Below are positions 48,339 through 57,232 of a DNA stretch of 64,000 bases, one piece after another (position 1 is the stretch's first letter; each line of letters begins with the position of its first letter). Under the pieces are notes generated by a model. The model was not told where the DNA came from. It saw nothing but the letters and a program-made list of their open reading frames with translations, and did no database searches. The stretch is from Sinosporangium album. Its GTDB lineage: Bacteria; Actinomycetota; Actinomycetes; Streptosporangiales; Streptosporangiaceae. Location of the stretch: NCBI RefSeq assembly GCF_900100605.1, contig NZ_FNCN01000011.1:124001-188000 (forward strand), in the 5' to 3' direction. A program made the position numbers and the translations under genes.

Positions 48339-49570
48339 CGGGGGCGCCGGGCCTGCGGAGGTTCGCCCTGGACCTCTCGCCGCTGCGGCACAGCCGGGAC
48401 CTGCGGCTGGTGTTCACCGCCAGGACGGCGTCCCTCTTCGGCATCGGCCTGCTCATGGTGGCCGTGCCCGTCCAGGTGTACGCGCTGACCGGCTCCGCCG
48501 TACATCTCGGCGCCGTGGCGGCGACGCAGGGCGCGTTCACGTTCGCGGGGACGCTGTCGGGGGGCGTGCTGGCCGACCGGTACGACCGGAGGCGGGTGAT
48601 CGTCCTGGCGCGTTCGGCGGCCGGGGTGGGCTTCGCCCTGCTGGCGGTCAACGCGCTGCTGCCGGATCCGCCTCTGCTGCCGATCTATCTGCTGGCCGCG
48701 TGGGACGGGCTCGCCGCCGGGATCAGCGCCAGCGCCCTGACCGCGCTGATCCCGGCGCTGGTGAGGCGGGAGGACCTGCCCGCCACGGGGGCGCTGCTCA
48801 GCCTGACGGCGGACCTGTCGGCCGTCGCCTCGCCTGCGGTCGGCGGGGTGCTGATCGCGGCCTTCGGGGTGGCGGCGAACTACGCCGCCGCCGCGCTGGC
48901 GACGGTGTTCACGGCGTTCAGCATCAGCCGGCTGCCGCCCAAGCCGGCCCCCGGAGCGGGACGCGAACCGGTGGTGAAGGCCGTGGCCGCGGGGCTCTCC
49001 TTCGCGTCGCGGCAGCCGGTGGTCAGGAGTGTGCTTCTGGCCGGGGTCGCGATGATGCTGCTCAGCGGGCCCGTCGTGCTACTGCCCGCCTTGGTCGAGA
49101 CCCGTTTCGGCGGGGGCGAGGTCGTCCTCGGGCTGCTGTACAGCGCCCCGGCCCTCGGAGCCGTCGCGGGGTCGCTGACGAGCGGCTGGATCGGCCGGGT
49201 CCACAGGGTCGGCCTGGCGCTCTCAGCCGCGATGGCGGGGATGGCCGCCGCCGTGCTCGCCGTCGGGCTGAGCGCCGTCGTACCGCTCGCCTTCCTGGCC
49301 CTCGCCGCGTACGGCCTGGGCCGGGTGCTCGGCGACATCCTGCGGTTCACCGTGATGCAGAGCCACACTCCCGACGAGTTCCGGGGCCGCGTGTCGAGCC
49401 TCTGGCAGGCCCAGGTGGTCGCCTCAGCGGCGACCGGCTCCCTGGTGGCGGGGCTGCTCGCCGAGGCGTTCACCCCGAGCGCCGCGCTCGTCGCGTACGG
49501 CGCCGCCGCCCTCACCCTCACCGCCGTCCTGACCGCGGCCCTCCCGGCTCTGCGGGCGGCACGCCGTTGA
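48335..49570 (+). CDS. MFS exporter, EntS-like (siderophore export)
   Basis: A 411-aa protein with about 12 membrane segments and the loop 2-3 motif [13 protein letters not shown]. Late motif [22 protein letters not shown] is typical of EntS-type enterobactin exporters. Its ATG overlaps the NRPS 3 stop (ATGA), so it is the last gene of the NRPS operon and probably expels the finished siderophore. Confidence 0.92.
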   Translation: MTGAPGLRRFALDLSPLRHSRDLRLVFTARTASLFGIGLLMVAVPVQVYALTGSAVHLGAVAATQGAFTFAGTLSGGVLADRYDRRRVIVLARSAAGVGFALLAVNALLPDPPLLPIYLLAAWDGLAAGISASALTALIPALVRREDLPATGALLSLTADLSAVASPAVGGVLIAAFGVAANYAAAALATVFTAFSISRLPPKPAPGAGREPVVKAVAAGLSFASRQPVVRSVLLAGVAMMLLSGPVVLLPALVETRFGGGEVVLGLLYSAPALGAVAGSLTSGWIGRVHRVGLALSAAMAGMAAAVLAVGLSAVVPLAFLALAAYGLGRVLGDILRFTVMQSHTPDEFRGRVSSLWQAQVVASAATGSLVAGLLAEAFTPSAALVAYGAAALTLTAVLTAALPALRAARR

Positions 49571-49680
49571 TCACCATGCTCGGCCGCAGCGGAGAGGGGC
49601 GACTACTCTCAGTGATCGTTCCTTGTCGGGGGCCGGGCTCCGATTCGGGAGTGCCCACCGGCATTGCCGAGATGGACTGA

Positions 49681-49699
49681 TTAGGTTAGCCTAACCTTA
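49681..49699 (+). promoter_or_regulatory. Iron box for the MbtH-exporter operon
   Basis: TTAGGTTAGCCTAACCTTA, 18 of 19 to consensus, 27 bp before the MbtH start. It gives the second half of the locus its own iron-controlled promoter. Confidence 0.93.
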
Positions 49700-49725
49700 A
49701 TCCGATGATCTTGAGGAGGATCCGG

Positions 49726-49935
49726 ATGACCAACCCGTTCGACGACGAGGACGGCAGCTTCCTCGTGCTCGTCAACGACGAGGAACAGCATTCGCTCTGG
49801 CCCGCGTTCGCCGAAGTCCCGCAAGGGTGGCGGACCGCCTTCGGCCCCGGCTCGCGCCCCGACGCCCTGGACTACGTCGAGCGGAACTGGACCGACCTGC
49901 GTCCGCTCAGCCTGCGGAAAGCCATGGGGCACTGA
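49726..49935 (+). CDS. MbtH-like protein, NRPS adenylation partner
   Basis: A 69-aa protein with the full MbtH signature: [24 protein letters not shown] then PQGWRTAFG and a Trp-Thr-Asp-Leu-Arg-Pro end. These proteins bind and activate or stabilise A domains. ATG at 49726 follows GAGGAGG; an in-frame ATG at 49705 lies close to the iron box and is less likely. It probably serves the NRPS genes upstream even though it is on a separate transcript. Confidence 0.96.
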   Translation: MTNPFDDEDGSFLVLVNDEEQHSLWPAFAEVPQGWRTAFGPGSRPDALDYVERNWTDLRPLSLRKAMGH

Positions 49936-49940
49936 CCGGC

Positions 49941-51668
49941 GTGCCGAAGGCCGCCGACACCGCGCGGCGCGGGCCCGGCCCGCGCCGCGCGGCCCATGCA
50001 CTCCTGCGCTGGTGCCTGCGCGCCGAACGGCGCGACACGCTGGCCGCCATCGGCCTCGCCGCCCTGTGGCAGCTGGCGCTCGTCTCCATCCCGTGGTCGG
50101 TGCAGCGGGCGCTCGACGACGGCGTCGCCGCCGCCGACCGGGGCGCCCTGCTCACCTGGAGCGCCGTCGTCGCGGCCACCGGCCTGTTCGCGTGGCTCGC
50201 GCAGCGCCTCGGCCAGCACCTCAACTACCTGGCGGGCGCCAGAGTCGTCGCCCGCCTCCGCGCCCGCCTCTCGGCCCACCTGCTCAGCCTCGACACCAGG
50301 GCGATCGGCGCCTACGGCCGGGGCGACCTGCACGCGCGCAACACGCACGACATCGACCTCGTCTGGATGTGGGTGAGCGGCACCGTCGACCTGCCGCAGC
50401 TCCTCATCGGCATCGCCGGCGTCGTCGTGGCGGTCGCCGTACTCGACCCGCTGCTCTCGGTGCTCTGCCTGGCCGCCGTCGCCGCCATAACGGCCCTGAA
50501 CGCCGTATTCGGCCGCCTGCTCGGCGCACGGAGCGCCGAACTCGCCGCCGCCCACAGCGCGCGCGCCGACACCGTGGACGAGCTCGTCACCGGCGGTGCG
50601 ACCGTCCGCGGCCTCGGCGGCGAAAGCGCCCTCGTCGAAGCGCACCACGCCCGCAGCGCGGCCGTCGCGGCCAAGGCCCTCGCGGTCGGCGGAGTCGGGG
50701 CCAACTGGTCGGCGCTCTCGTCGTTCACGCCGCTCGCCGCCATCGCCGCCGGCCTCGCCCTGGGGGCTCCCGCCGTACTGGACGGCACGATGAGCATCGG
50801 CGGCCTCACCGCGTTCGTGACCTGGATGCTGATGCTGACGGCCACCTCCACCACCCTGTCCGTACGGCTCTCGCAGCGGGCGCAGGCCGCGGAGGCCGCC
50901 ACACGCATCGCGGAGGTGCTGAGCACCCCCGCGGCCGTCACCGAACACCCCCGCCCCGCGCCCGTCGCCCACGGCCCGCTCCACTGCCGCGACGTCGTCG
51001 TCGAACACGGCGCCCGGCGCGTGCTCGGCCCCCTCGGCCTCACCGTGCCGCCGGGCGAGACGGTGCTGCTCACCGGCCCCGTCGCCGCCGGCAAGTCCAC
51101 ACTCCTGCGGCTCCTGGTCCGCCTCGACGACCCGGCCTCCGGCACCGTCACGTACGGCGGGGCCGACCTGACCACACTCCGGCTCGACGACCTGCGCCGC
51201 CGCATCGCCCTCGTGCCGCAGCGCCCGCTCCTGGTCTCCGGCACCGTCGCCGAGAACCTCACCCTCGGCCTGCCCGGCGGTGCGACCGCCGACGAGATGC
51301 GCGCCGCGTGCCGGGCGGCGGCCGTCGAGGAGGAGATCGACGCTCTGCCCTCCGGCTTCGACACGCCGGTCGGCGAGGGCGGCGCGACCTTCTCGGGCGG
51401 GCAGCGCCGCAGGCTGGCCCTGGCCCGCGCGCTGCTCCGCAGACCCGACGTGCTGCTCCTCGACGACGTGACCTCGGCCGTGGACACGCCCACCGAAGAG
51501 CGCATGCTCGCCGGGATACGCGCGTGGTCGCCCGGCGCGACCGTGATCGTCGTCGGTGACCGCCCCGCCGTACGCCGCTTCGCCGACCGCGTCGTCGAGA
51601 TCGGCCCCGCCTCGGCCGGCCCCGCCTCGGCCGGTCTGCTCGCCGCCACCGGGGACGCCCATGGCTGA
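49941..51668 (+). CDS. ABC exporter half-transporter, degenerate-site subunit
   Basis: A ~575-aa protein with an N-terminal six-helix domain (~30-310) and a C-terminal ATPase: Walker A GPVAAGKST (~379), signature FSGGQRRRLALARA (~484), Walker B VLLLDDVTSAVD (~503). The catalytic Glu after Walker B is Asp, the pattern of the degenerate site in heterodimeric exporters. GTG at 49941, 5 bp after MbtH, is inferred from coupling. It overlaps the next half-transporter by 8 bp, so the two should form one exporter, perhaps for siderophore or intermediates. Confidence 0.9.
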   Translation: MPKAADTARRGPGPRRAAHALLRWCLRAERRDTLAAIGLAALWQLALVSIPWSVQRALDDGVAAADRGALLTWSAVVAATGLFAWLAQRLGQHLNYLAGARVVARLRARLSAHLLSLDTRAIGAYGRGDLHARNTHDIDLVWMWVSGTVDLPQLLIGIAGVVVAVAVLDPLLSVLCLAAVAAITALNAVFGRLLGARSAELAAAHSARADTVDELVTGGATVRGLGGESALVEAHHARSAAVAAKALAVGGVGANWSALSSFTPLAAIAAGLALGAPAVLDGTMSIGGLTAFVTWMLMLTATSTTLSVRLSQRAQAAEAATRIAEVLSTPAAVTEHPRPAPVAHGPLHCRDVVVEHGARRVLGPLGLTVPPGETVLLTGPVAAGKSTLLRLLVRLDDPASGTVTYGGADLTTLRLDDLRRRIALVPQRPLLVSGTVAENLTLGLPGGATADEMRAACRAAAVEEEIDALPSGFDTPVGEGGATFSGGQRRRLALARALLRRPDVLLLDDVTSAVDTPTEERMLAGIRAWSPGATVIVVGDRPAVRRFADRVVEIGPASAGPASAGLLAATGDAHG

Positions 51669-53574
51669 GGTCGCGCTCCTCTCCGAGACCCCCGACAAGC
51701 GGCGCCTGATCCGCAGAACACTCCCGTATCTCGCCCCGCACCGGCGGCGCATCGCGCTCGGCACGCTGCTGAGCCTCACCGCCACCACCTGCGTCGCCCT
51801 CGTCCCCGCGGCCGTCGGCGTGGCGGCCACCGCCGCCCTGAGCCGCGACGGCGCCGCCCTCACCACCGCCGTCGCCGCCGTCGCGGCCCTCGCGCTCCTC
51901 CACCTCCTCGCCCGCCGAGGCGGCGACGTCCTCCTGAACGACGCCGGCGAACGCGTCGTGCGGCGGCTCCGCGAACACGCCGCCGAAAGCCTCGCCGCCG
52001 CCCCGCTGCGCTTCCTCGAAAGCCACCCCGCGGGCGCGCTGACCACCCGGGTCACCGCCGAGGTCACCGAGCTCGGCTCCTTCGTACGGCAGCAGCTCCC
52101 CGACCTCATCGCCTCCGGAGGCTACCTTCTGGTCGGCACCGCCGTACTCGTCCACCACTCCGCGCTGCTCACCGCGGCGCTGTTCGCCGTCTTCGCACCC
52201 CCCGCGATCACGGTCGTGCGGGCGTTCCGCCGCCGGTCGTCCGCCGCCTGGGACGCCGAGGCCACCTGCCAGGCGGCCGTGTCGGCGACATACGCCGAAG
52301 GGCTCGAGGCGCGGGAGACCCTCCAACTGGCCGGGGCGGCGGACGCGTGGGCCGCACGCTACGACCGCGACCAGAGCCGCCTCCACCAGACCATCCGGCG
52401 CACCACCCGCGCCCTCAACACGATGACCTCCATCCAGTTCTTCGAATGCCTCGCCGTCGGCGCCGTCATCCTGATCGGCGGCCTGCTGACCGACGGGAGC
52501 CCGGCGAGCACCGGCACGGTCATCGTGTTCGTCGTGGCCTCACGCGGCATGTTCGACTCGTTCATGCAGCTCACACGCCTCCTCGGGGCCGTGCAGCGCA
52601 CCCGCACCGGCCTCGCGCGCATCCTCGACCTGCTGGCCGCCGCAGTGCCGTCCGCAGTGCCGTCCGCAGTGCCGTCCGCGGGGTCGTCCGCGGGGTCGTC
52701 CGCGGGGCGGCCCGCCGCCCGCCCGCCCGCGACCGGTGCGCCGGCGGGGGCGAAGTCGGGGGCGGCGGCGGGGACGAAGTCGGGGGCGGTGCCGCCGCGA
52801 GGCGATCTGGCGGCCGAAGGCGTCTGGTACGGCTACGCCCCCGGCGCCGCCGCCCTGCGCGGCGTCACCCTGTCGTTCCCCGCCGGCTCCCGCACGGCCC
52901 TCGTCGGCGCGACCGGCGCGGGCAAGACCACCCTCGCCAAAGTGCTCGCCGGGCTGTACGACCCCGGACAGGGCGGCGTCCGCTACGCCGGCCTCGACCT
53001 GCGCGACATCCCCCGCGCGGAACTGCGCCGGCGCGTCGTCCTCATCCCGCAGGACATGCACATCGCCCGGGGCACCGTGCTCCACAACCTGGCCTTCGCC
53101 ACGGACGCCTCCCGCGCCGCGGTCGACGAGGCCGCCGACCTGCTCGGCCTCACCACATGGCTGCGCGGGCTGCCCGACGGGGCCGACACGCAGGTGGGAG
53201 CCAGAGGGTCGCTCCTGTCGGCGGGGGAGCGGCAACTCGTCGGCCTCGTGCGCGCCGTCCTCGCCGACCCGGCCGTACTGATCCTGGACGAGGCCACCGC
53301 CGATGTCGACCCGGCCACGGCGGCGCTCCTGGAGAGCGCGGTGGACCGGTGGGGGCAGGACCGCACCCTGATCGTCGTCGCGCACCGGCAGACGACCATC
53401 GACCGGTTCCCCCGGCGGGTACGGCTCGCCGGCGGAGCCGTACGCGGTGACGCCGTACGCGGTGACGCCGTACGCGGTGACGCCGTACGCGGTGACGCCG
53501 TACACGGTGACGCCGTACACGGTGACGCCGTACACGGTGAACACGACACAGCCGACCGGATCGCGACCGACTGA
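51661..53574 (+). CDS. ABC exporter half-transporter, catalytic subunit
   Basis: A 637-aa partner of the preceding gene. It has a six-helix domain (~30-310), an Ala/Pro/Ser/Gly-rich linker with VPSA and GSSA repeats (~320-375), Walker A GATGAGKTT (~415), signature LSAGERQLVGLVRA (~519) and Walker B VLILDEATADVD with the catalytic Glu. The C-terminus carries seven AVRGD/AVHGD pentapeptides from a 15-bp tandem array. ATG at 51661 sits inside the end of the previous gene. Confidence 0.93.
   Translation: MAEVALLSETPDKRRLIRRTLPYLAPHRRRIALGTLLSLTATTCVALVPAAVGVAATAALSRDGAALTTAVAAVAALALLHLLARRGGDVLLNDAGERVVRRLREHAAESLAAAPLRFLESHPAGALTTRVTAEVTELGSFVRQQLPDLIASGGYLLVGTAVLVHHSALLTAALFAVFAPPAITVVRAFRRRSSAAWDAEATCQAAVSATYAEGLEARETLQLAGAADAWAARYDRDQSRLHQTIRRTTRALNTMTSIQFFECLAVGAVILIGGLLTDGSPASTGTVIVFVVASRGMFDSFMQLTRLLGAVQRTRTGLARILDLLAAAVPSAVPSAVPSAGSSAGSSAGRPAARPPATGAPAGAKSGAAAGTKSGAVPPRGDLAAEGVWYGYAPGAAALRGVTLSFPAGSRTALVGATGAGKTTLAKVLAGLYDPGQGGVRYAGLDLRDIPRAELRRRVVLIPQDMHIARGTVLHNLAFATDASRAAVDEAADLLGLTTWLRGLPDGADTQVGARGSLLSAGERQLVGLVRAVLADPAVLILDEATADVDPATAALLESAVDRWGQDRTLIVVAHRQTTIDRFPRRVRLAGGAVRGDAVRGDAVRGDAVRGDAVHGDAVHGDAVHGEHDTADRIATD
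53437..53541 (+). repeat. 15-bp tandem array encoding AVRGD/AVHGD
   Basis: Seven exact-length units (GCCGTACGCGGTGAC ×4, then GCCGTACACGGTGAC-type ×3) lie at the 3' end of the exporter gene, in frame. The block structure (4 R, 3 H) points to slippage or unequal exchange. Confidence 0.95.
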
Positions 53575-53583
53575 GGAGCTTCG

Positions 53584-54453
53584 ATGTCCGACGACCTTTT
53601 CCTGGCCGAGGTGCTGCGCACGGCGCACGTGACGCCGAAAATGATCAGAGTGACCCTGGGAGGTGACGGGCTCCGGGGCTACCGGAGCTCGGGGCCGCCC
53701 GACGAGTACTTCAAAATGTTCTTTCCCGCCCCCGGCGAGGAGACCCCCGCGCTGCCCGCCACCGTCGACGGCAGATGGGTCTACCCCGAGGGCGCGGCCG
53801 AGCCCGAGATCCGCAACTACACGGTCCGCCGGTTCGACCCGGCGGCGAACGAACTCGACGTCGACTTCGTCGTCCACGAAGGCGGCGTCGCCGCCCCCTG
53901 GGCGCTCGCCGCACGCCCCGGCCTGCGGGTCGGCCTCTCCCTGCCGCACGGCCTCTACCGCCCGCCCGCCGACACCACCTGGCGGCTCATCCTCGGCGAC
54001 GCCACCGCGCTGCCCGCCATCGGCCGCGCCGTCGAAGAACTCCCCGAGGACGCCCGCGCCCACGTCTACATCACGGTCGAGGGCCCCGAGGAGCGGCAGA
54101 CCTTCACCACCGAAGGCCACGCCGACATCACCTGGCTGTACGACGGATGCGAGAAGCTGCTCGACATCGCCGAGTCCTTCCCCCGCCCCGACGACAAGGG
54201 CTACATATGGGCCGCCGGCGAAGCCGGCGTCATGCGGGAGATCCGCCGCCACCTGCGGCACACCCTCGGCCTGCCGACCGAGCGCTACTGCACGTTCGGC
54301 TACTGGCGCGAGTCCGCCGAGGAATGGCAGCGGCGGTTCCAGCTCGTCGCCGACCAGGTCAGAGCCCGGGTCGCCCTCGCCCGCCGGCAGGGCAAGGACG
54401 CCGAGGAATGCCAGGACGAGTTCGACGACGCCCTCACCGCCGCCGGCCTCTGA
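53584..54453 (+). CDS. Siderophore-interacting FAD protein (ferric-siderophore reductase)
   Basis: A 289-aa SIP-family flavoprotein. The FAD-binding RNYTVRRF lies at ~79-86, and the C-terminal NAD(P)H domain has IWAAGEAGVMREIRRHL and the closing FGYWR of the family. It would reduce Fe(III)-siderophore in the cytosol to release iron. ATG has GAGGAG ~5 nt upstream and follows the exporter by 9 bp in the iron-box operon. Confidence 0.95.
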   Translation: MSDDLFLAEVLRTAHVTPKMIRVTLGGDGLRGYRSSGPPDEYFKMFFPAPGEETPALPATVDGRWVYPEGAAEPEIRNYTVRRFDPAANELDVDFVVHEGGVAAPWALAARPGLRVGLSLPHGLYRPPADTTWRLILGDATALPAIGRAVEELPEDARAHVYITVEGPEERQTFTTEGHADITWLYDGCEKLLDIAESFPRPDDKGYIWAAGEAGVMREIRRHLRHTLGLPTERYCTFGYWRESAEEWQRRFQLVADQVRARVALARRQGKDAEECQDEFDDALTAAGL

Positions 54454-54494
54454 CCGGCCGCCGCCGCCACCCCCCACCCCGAGGAGCCGCGACG

Positions 54495-55256
54495 ATGAGC
54501 GACGAGCAGACCGCGGAGGAGCGCTACAGCGACTTCTACGCCAGGCAGCTCGCCAGCCCCACCCTGCGCCGCATCTACCAGGAGGTGTACGGCGACGACC
54601 ACCCGGCCGAACTCCAGACCTTCGGCTTCGTCACCCGCACCGACCTCGCCCTGCTCGGAGAACGCCTCGCCCTGCGCCCCGGCCGGCTCCTCGCCGACCT
54701 CGGCTGCGGGCGCGGCGGCCCCGGCATCGCCCTGGCCAGGCAGGCCCTCGCCGACCTGGTCGGCATCGACGTCGTCCAAGCCGCCCTCGACGGCGCCGCC
54801 GTACTCAGCGCCGCCCTCGGCCTGCCGCAGGCCAGGTTCCTGCGCGGCAGCTTCACGGCCACCGGCCTCCCCGACCGCTCCTGCGACGCCGTCATGAGCG
54901 TCGACGCGCTGTGGATGGTGTGGAACAAACCCGCCGCCTTCCTGGAGACCTCCCGCATCCTCCGGCCCGGCGGACGGTTCGTCTTCACCACCTGGGAGCC
55001 GGCCTACCTCGACCACACCCGCATGCTCGCCAACGCGGGCTTCGCCATCCTCGAACGGCGCGAAACCGACAACTGGCTCGCCCGGCAGTTGGCCGTCTAC
55101 CAGCGCATCACCGCCGCCCGCGCCGCCCTCGCCGCCGAACTCGGCCCCGGCTCCGCCGTACTCCTCACCGAAGCCGCCCAGACCCCCGGAGTCCTCCCCA
55201 CCACCCCCCGAGTCATGATCACCGCCGAACTCCGCGCCTCCCCTCCTCGGCGGTGA
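54495..55256 (+). CDS. SAM-dependent methyltransferase
   Basis: A 253-aa class I methyltransferase. Motif I LADLGCGRGGPGIALA (~64-79) binds SAM, GIDVV gives the acidic residue of motif II, and SVDALWMVWNKPAAF plus ILRPGGRFVFTTWE follow. It is the last gene of the iron-box operon, so it may methylate the siderophore (N- or O-methyl) or a precursor. The target is not readable from sequence. ATG at 54495 has GAGGAG ~9 nt upstream. Confidence 0.88.
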   Translation: MSDEQTAEERYSDFYARQLASPTLRRIYQEVYGDDHPAELQTFGFVTRTDLALLGERLALRPGRLLADLGCGRGGPGIALARQALADLVGIDVVQAALDGAAVLSAALGLPQARFLRGSFTATGLPDRSCDAVMSVDALWMVWNKPAAFLETSRILRPGGRFVFTTWEPAYLDHTRMLANAGFAILERRETDNWLARQLAVYQRITAARAALAAELGPGSAVLLTEAAQTPGVLPTTPRVMITAELRASPPRR

Positions 55257-55259
55257 CGC

Positions 55260-56165
55260 TCAGAAGAGGGCGTCCTGCTCTCCCTCCGGGCGGGTGAGCG
55301 CCCGCAGGGGCGCGGTGAAAGTCGCTCCACTCCGGGGGAGGCCCAGCGTCCAGCCCGCCGACAGGCGCGTGTCCAGCACCACCAGCCCGGCCGCCGAGTC
55401 GAGATACAGGTCGGAGCCGATCCGGCACACCGTCGTCCCGGTGACCACGCATCCCGGGGCGAGCGGGAGCACCTCCGCGGCGGGGCGGAGGCCGTCCGCG
55501 GGGAGGCCGTAGACGTCGGCGTGGTCGGCGACGAGCGCGTCGCAGCGGCTCTGGGCTTCGGGCCACGCCAGGTGCCGCGCCCGCTCGGCGACGGCCAGAA
55601 GGTCGCGGGCGCGCTCGGCCGCGGTGCCGGGACGGGCCCGCGCGGCACGCTTGCGTACGGTGGTGACGCGGTCGGGGAGTCCCAGGGCGGAGCCGAGCAG
55701 GTGCTCGACGCGTCGGGCGGACGCCAGGGTGCCGGTGGACAGCACAGTCGAGGCGAGCGCCCCCTGCTCCAGCAGGCGCGCGGCGCCGCGTTCGGCGGCG
55801 GTGATGCCGACCTTCACCCCGGCTGTGCCGTGGTGGGCGAGGTAGACGGCGAAGGGGCGTGGATCGTCCATGCGGGTGTCGGCGGCGATCGAGTCGGAGC
55901 GGTCCCATGCCCGGCAGGTGGGACACTGCGCCGTGCGTGAAGAAGGCTCGACCGGGGCACCGTGCGGACAGGCCATGCGTCTCCCGGCGCGCCGGATCCC
56001 GACGCACCGCCTCTCAGACCCCGTGGCAAAGGACAGACCGCCCCCGACCGGGAGCGGACTCGCCCTCGTGGCGCTCCCGTCGGGCGCCGACCACTCCAGC
56101 AGCGCCTGCTCTCCGCTCCAGACGAGCCGGGTGGCCCGCCACGTGGGCGGCGAGACGCCGTTCAA
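55260..56165 (-). CDS. DUF2797 family protein
   Basis: A ~301-aa protein of the DUF2797 family. CPHG...CPTC (~residues 66-83) forms a likely zinc site, followed by FAVYLAHHGTAGVKVGIT, which resembles the core of GIY-YIG nucleases. Function is unknown. The 3' end is 3 bp from the converging methyltransferase. The start is uncertain: TTG at 56165 is the longest frame and has only a weak GATGAGGG upstream. Confidence 0.8.
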   Translation of the reverse strand: MNGVSPPTWRATRLVWSGEQALLEWSAPDGSATRASPLPVGGGLSFATGSERRCVGIRRAGRRMACPHGAPVEPSSRTAQCPTCRAWDRSDSIAADTRMDDPRPFAVYLAHHGTAGVKVGITAAERGAARLLEQGALASTVLSTGTLASARRVEHLLGSALGLPDRVTTVRKRAARARPGTAAERARDLLAVAERARHLAWPEAQSRCDALVADHADVYGLPADGLRPAAEVLPLAPGCVVTGTTVCRIGSDLYLDSAAGLVVLDTRLSAGWTLGLPRSGATFTAPLRALTRPEGEQDALF

Positions 56166-56234
56166 CCCTCATCCCCCCTCGCGGCCGGCACTCACAGTGC
56201 TCTCCCGGCAACCCTACGCGGCAGGGGGACTTGG

Positions 56235-56283
56235 TCCTGCGAGCCGCGGCGGCACCTTCCGGGGGCAGCCGCGGCTCGCAGGA
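56235..56283. terminator. Strong hairpin terminator
   Basis: Perfect 16-bp arms TCCTGCGAGCCGCGGC / GCCGCGGCTCGCAGGA with a 17-nt loop, just past the stop of the minus-strand gene that ends at 56301. Confidence 0.85.
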
Positions 56284-56300
56284 TCGCAGTGGCGGAGATG

Positions 56301-57014
56301 TCACTCCTCGGGCACGACGACTTTGACCTCGATCTCGGGTTCGGGTTCACGTCCGCTGTCGGATCGGACCACCAGCCTGCCGGTCCGTACGGTGCCCGGC
56401 CGCATGCCCGTCGAGGAGGCGTTGACCGTGACGGCGGTGGACGTGCCGGTCGTCAGGGTGCCGGTGGCGGGGGCGGCCGAGAGCCATGTCTGAGTGGGAT
56501 CGCCGACGACCGTGAAAGGCGTGTCGCCGCCGTCGTTGGTCAGCGTGAACCGGCCTGAGCGCTGGGACTCGGGGGGCATCACCAGGGTCATCTCATCCGC
56601 ATCGGCCGCCACACGGCCGGTCGTGAGGGCGATGTCGAGCCGGGTCACATGGTTCCAGCCGACCGAGACCCAGCTCCGGTGGAACGTGCCGTAGTGGTCC
56701 TTGACCGCCTGGACGCTGTAGAGATCGTCAGGGACCTGAATGTGGAAGCTGCCGTCTTCACCGGTGAGAAGGGCCCTCCAGCCGCCTGCCAGCCTGATCT
56801 TGGCGCCCGCGATCGGCTTGCCGTCGTTGGCGTCCGTGACGACACCGGTCAGCACCCCGTGCATGGTGGGCCGGAACGACAGGCTGCGCCCATCGCGAAG
56901 CCATGGGGCGTTGTAGGAGTATTCGAGAGCGCAGGGACGAGAGTCCTCGATGCCGATCGTGGCGCTCGTGCCGTATTCGTGGAGATCTTGAAGGGCTTGG
57001 GCAAGGATGTGCAA
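56301..57014 (-). pseudogene. Remnant of a secreted protein with carboxypeptidase-regulatory-like domain
   Basis: Up to 237 codons. A CarboxypepD_reg-like β-sandwich (LTGVVTDANDGKPIAGAKIRLAGG, ~54-77) is followed by a BACON/Ig-like repeat (SGRFTLTNDGGDTPFTVVG ... WLSAAPATGTL). Such domains usually form the C-terminal end of exported peptidases or wall proteins. There is no signal peptide, the only long start is a TTG without a ribosome site, and the first 50 residues look unrelated. It is most likely the C-terminal fragment of a decayed gene, but expression of a small protein from ATG at 56864 is not excluded. Confidence 0.5.
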
Positions 57015-57232
57015 CCTATTTAGAAAGGCGTCCCTTTCTGCTTTCTCGGGAGAATTGCCGAATGCGATGGCTTCGTACCGGGCGACCCCGCGCTCTCGCC
57101 TTCGCCCTGGCGGCGGCGCTGGGCATCGTGATCGAGGACCAGGCGGTCGAGAACATCGGTGTCCGGGCGGTGGGGGCCGTGGGCGGGAAAACCGGTCGAG
57201 CCCGTGGCAGCCCTCGACTACCCTCGCACGAC

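Noticed and set aside
53437-53541. RGD motifs as cell-adhesion signals
   Set aside because: They arise from a 15-bp DNA repeat at the end of a cytoplasmic ATPase domain.
57007-57232. Upstream extension of the phosphotransferase frame
   Set aside because: The frame is open, but the residues show no family similarity, and the ATG at 57233 fits the known N-terminus.
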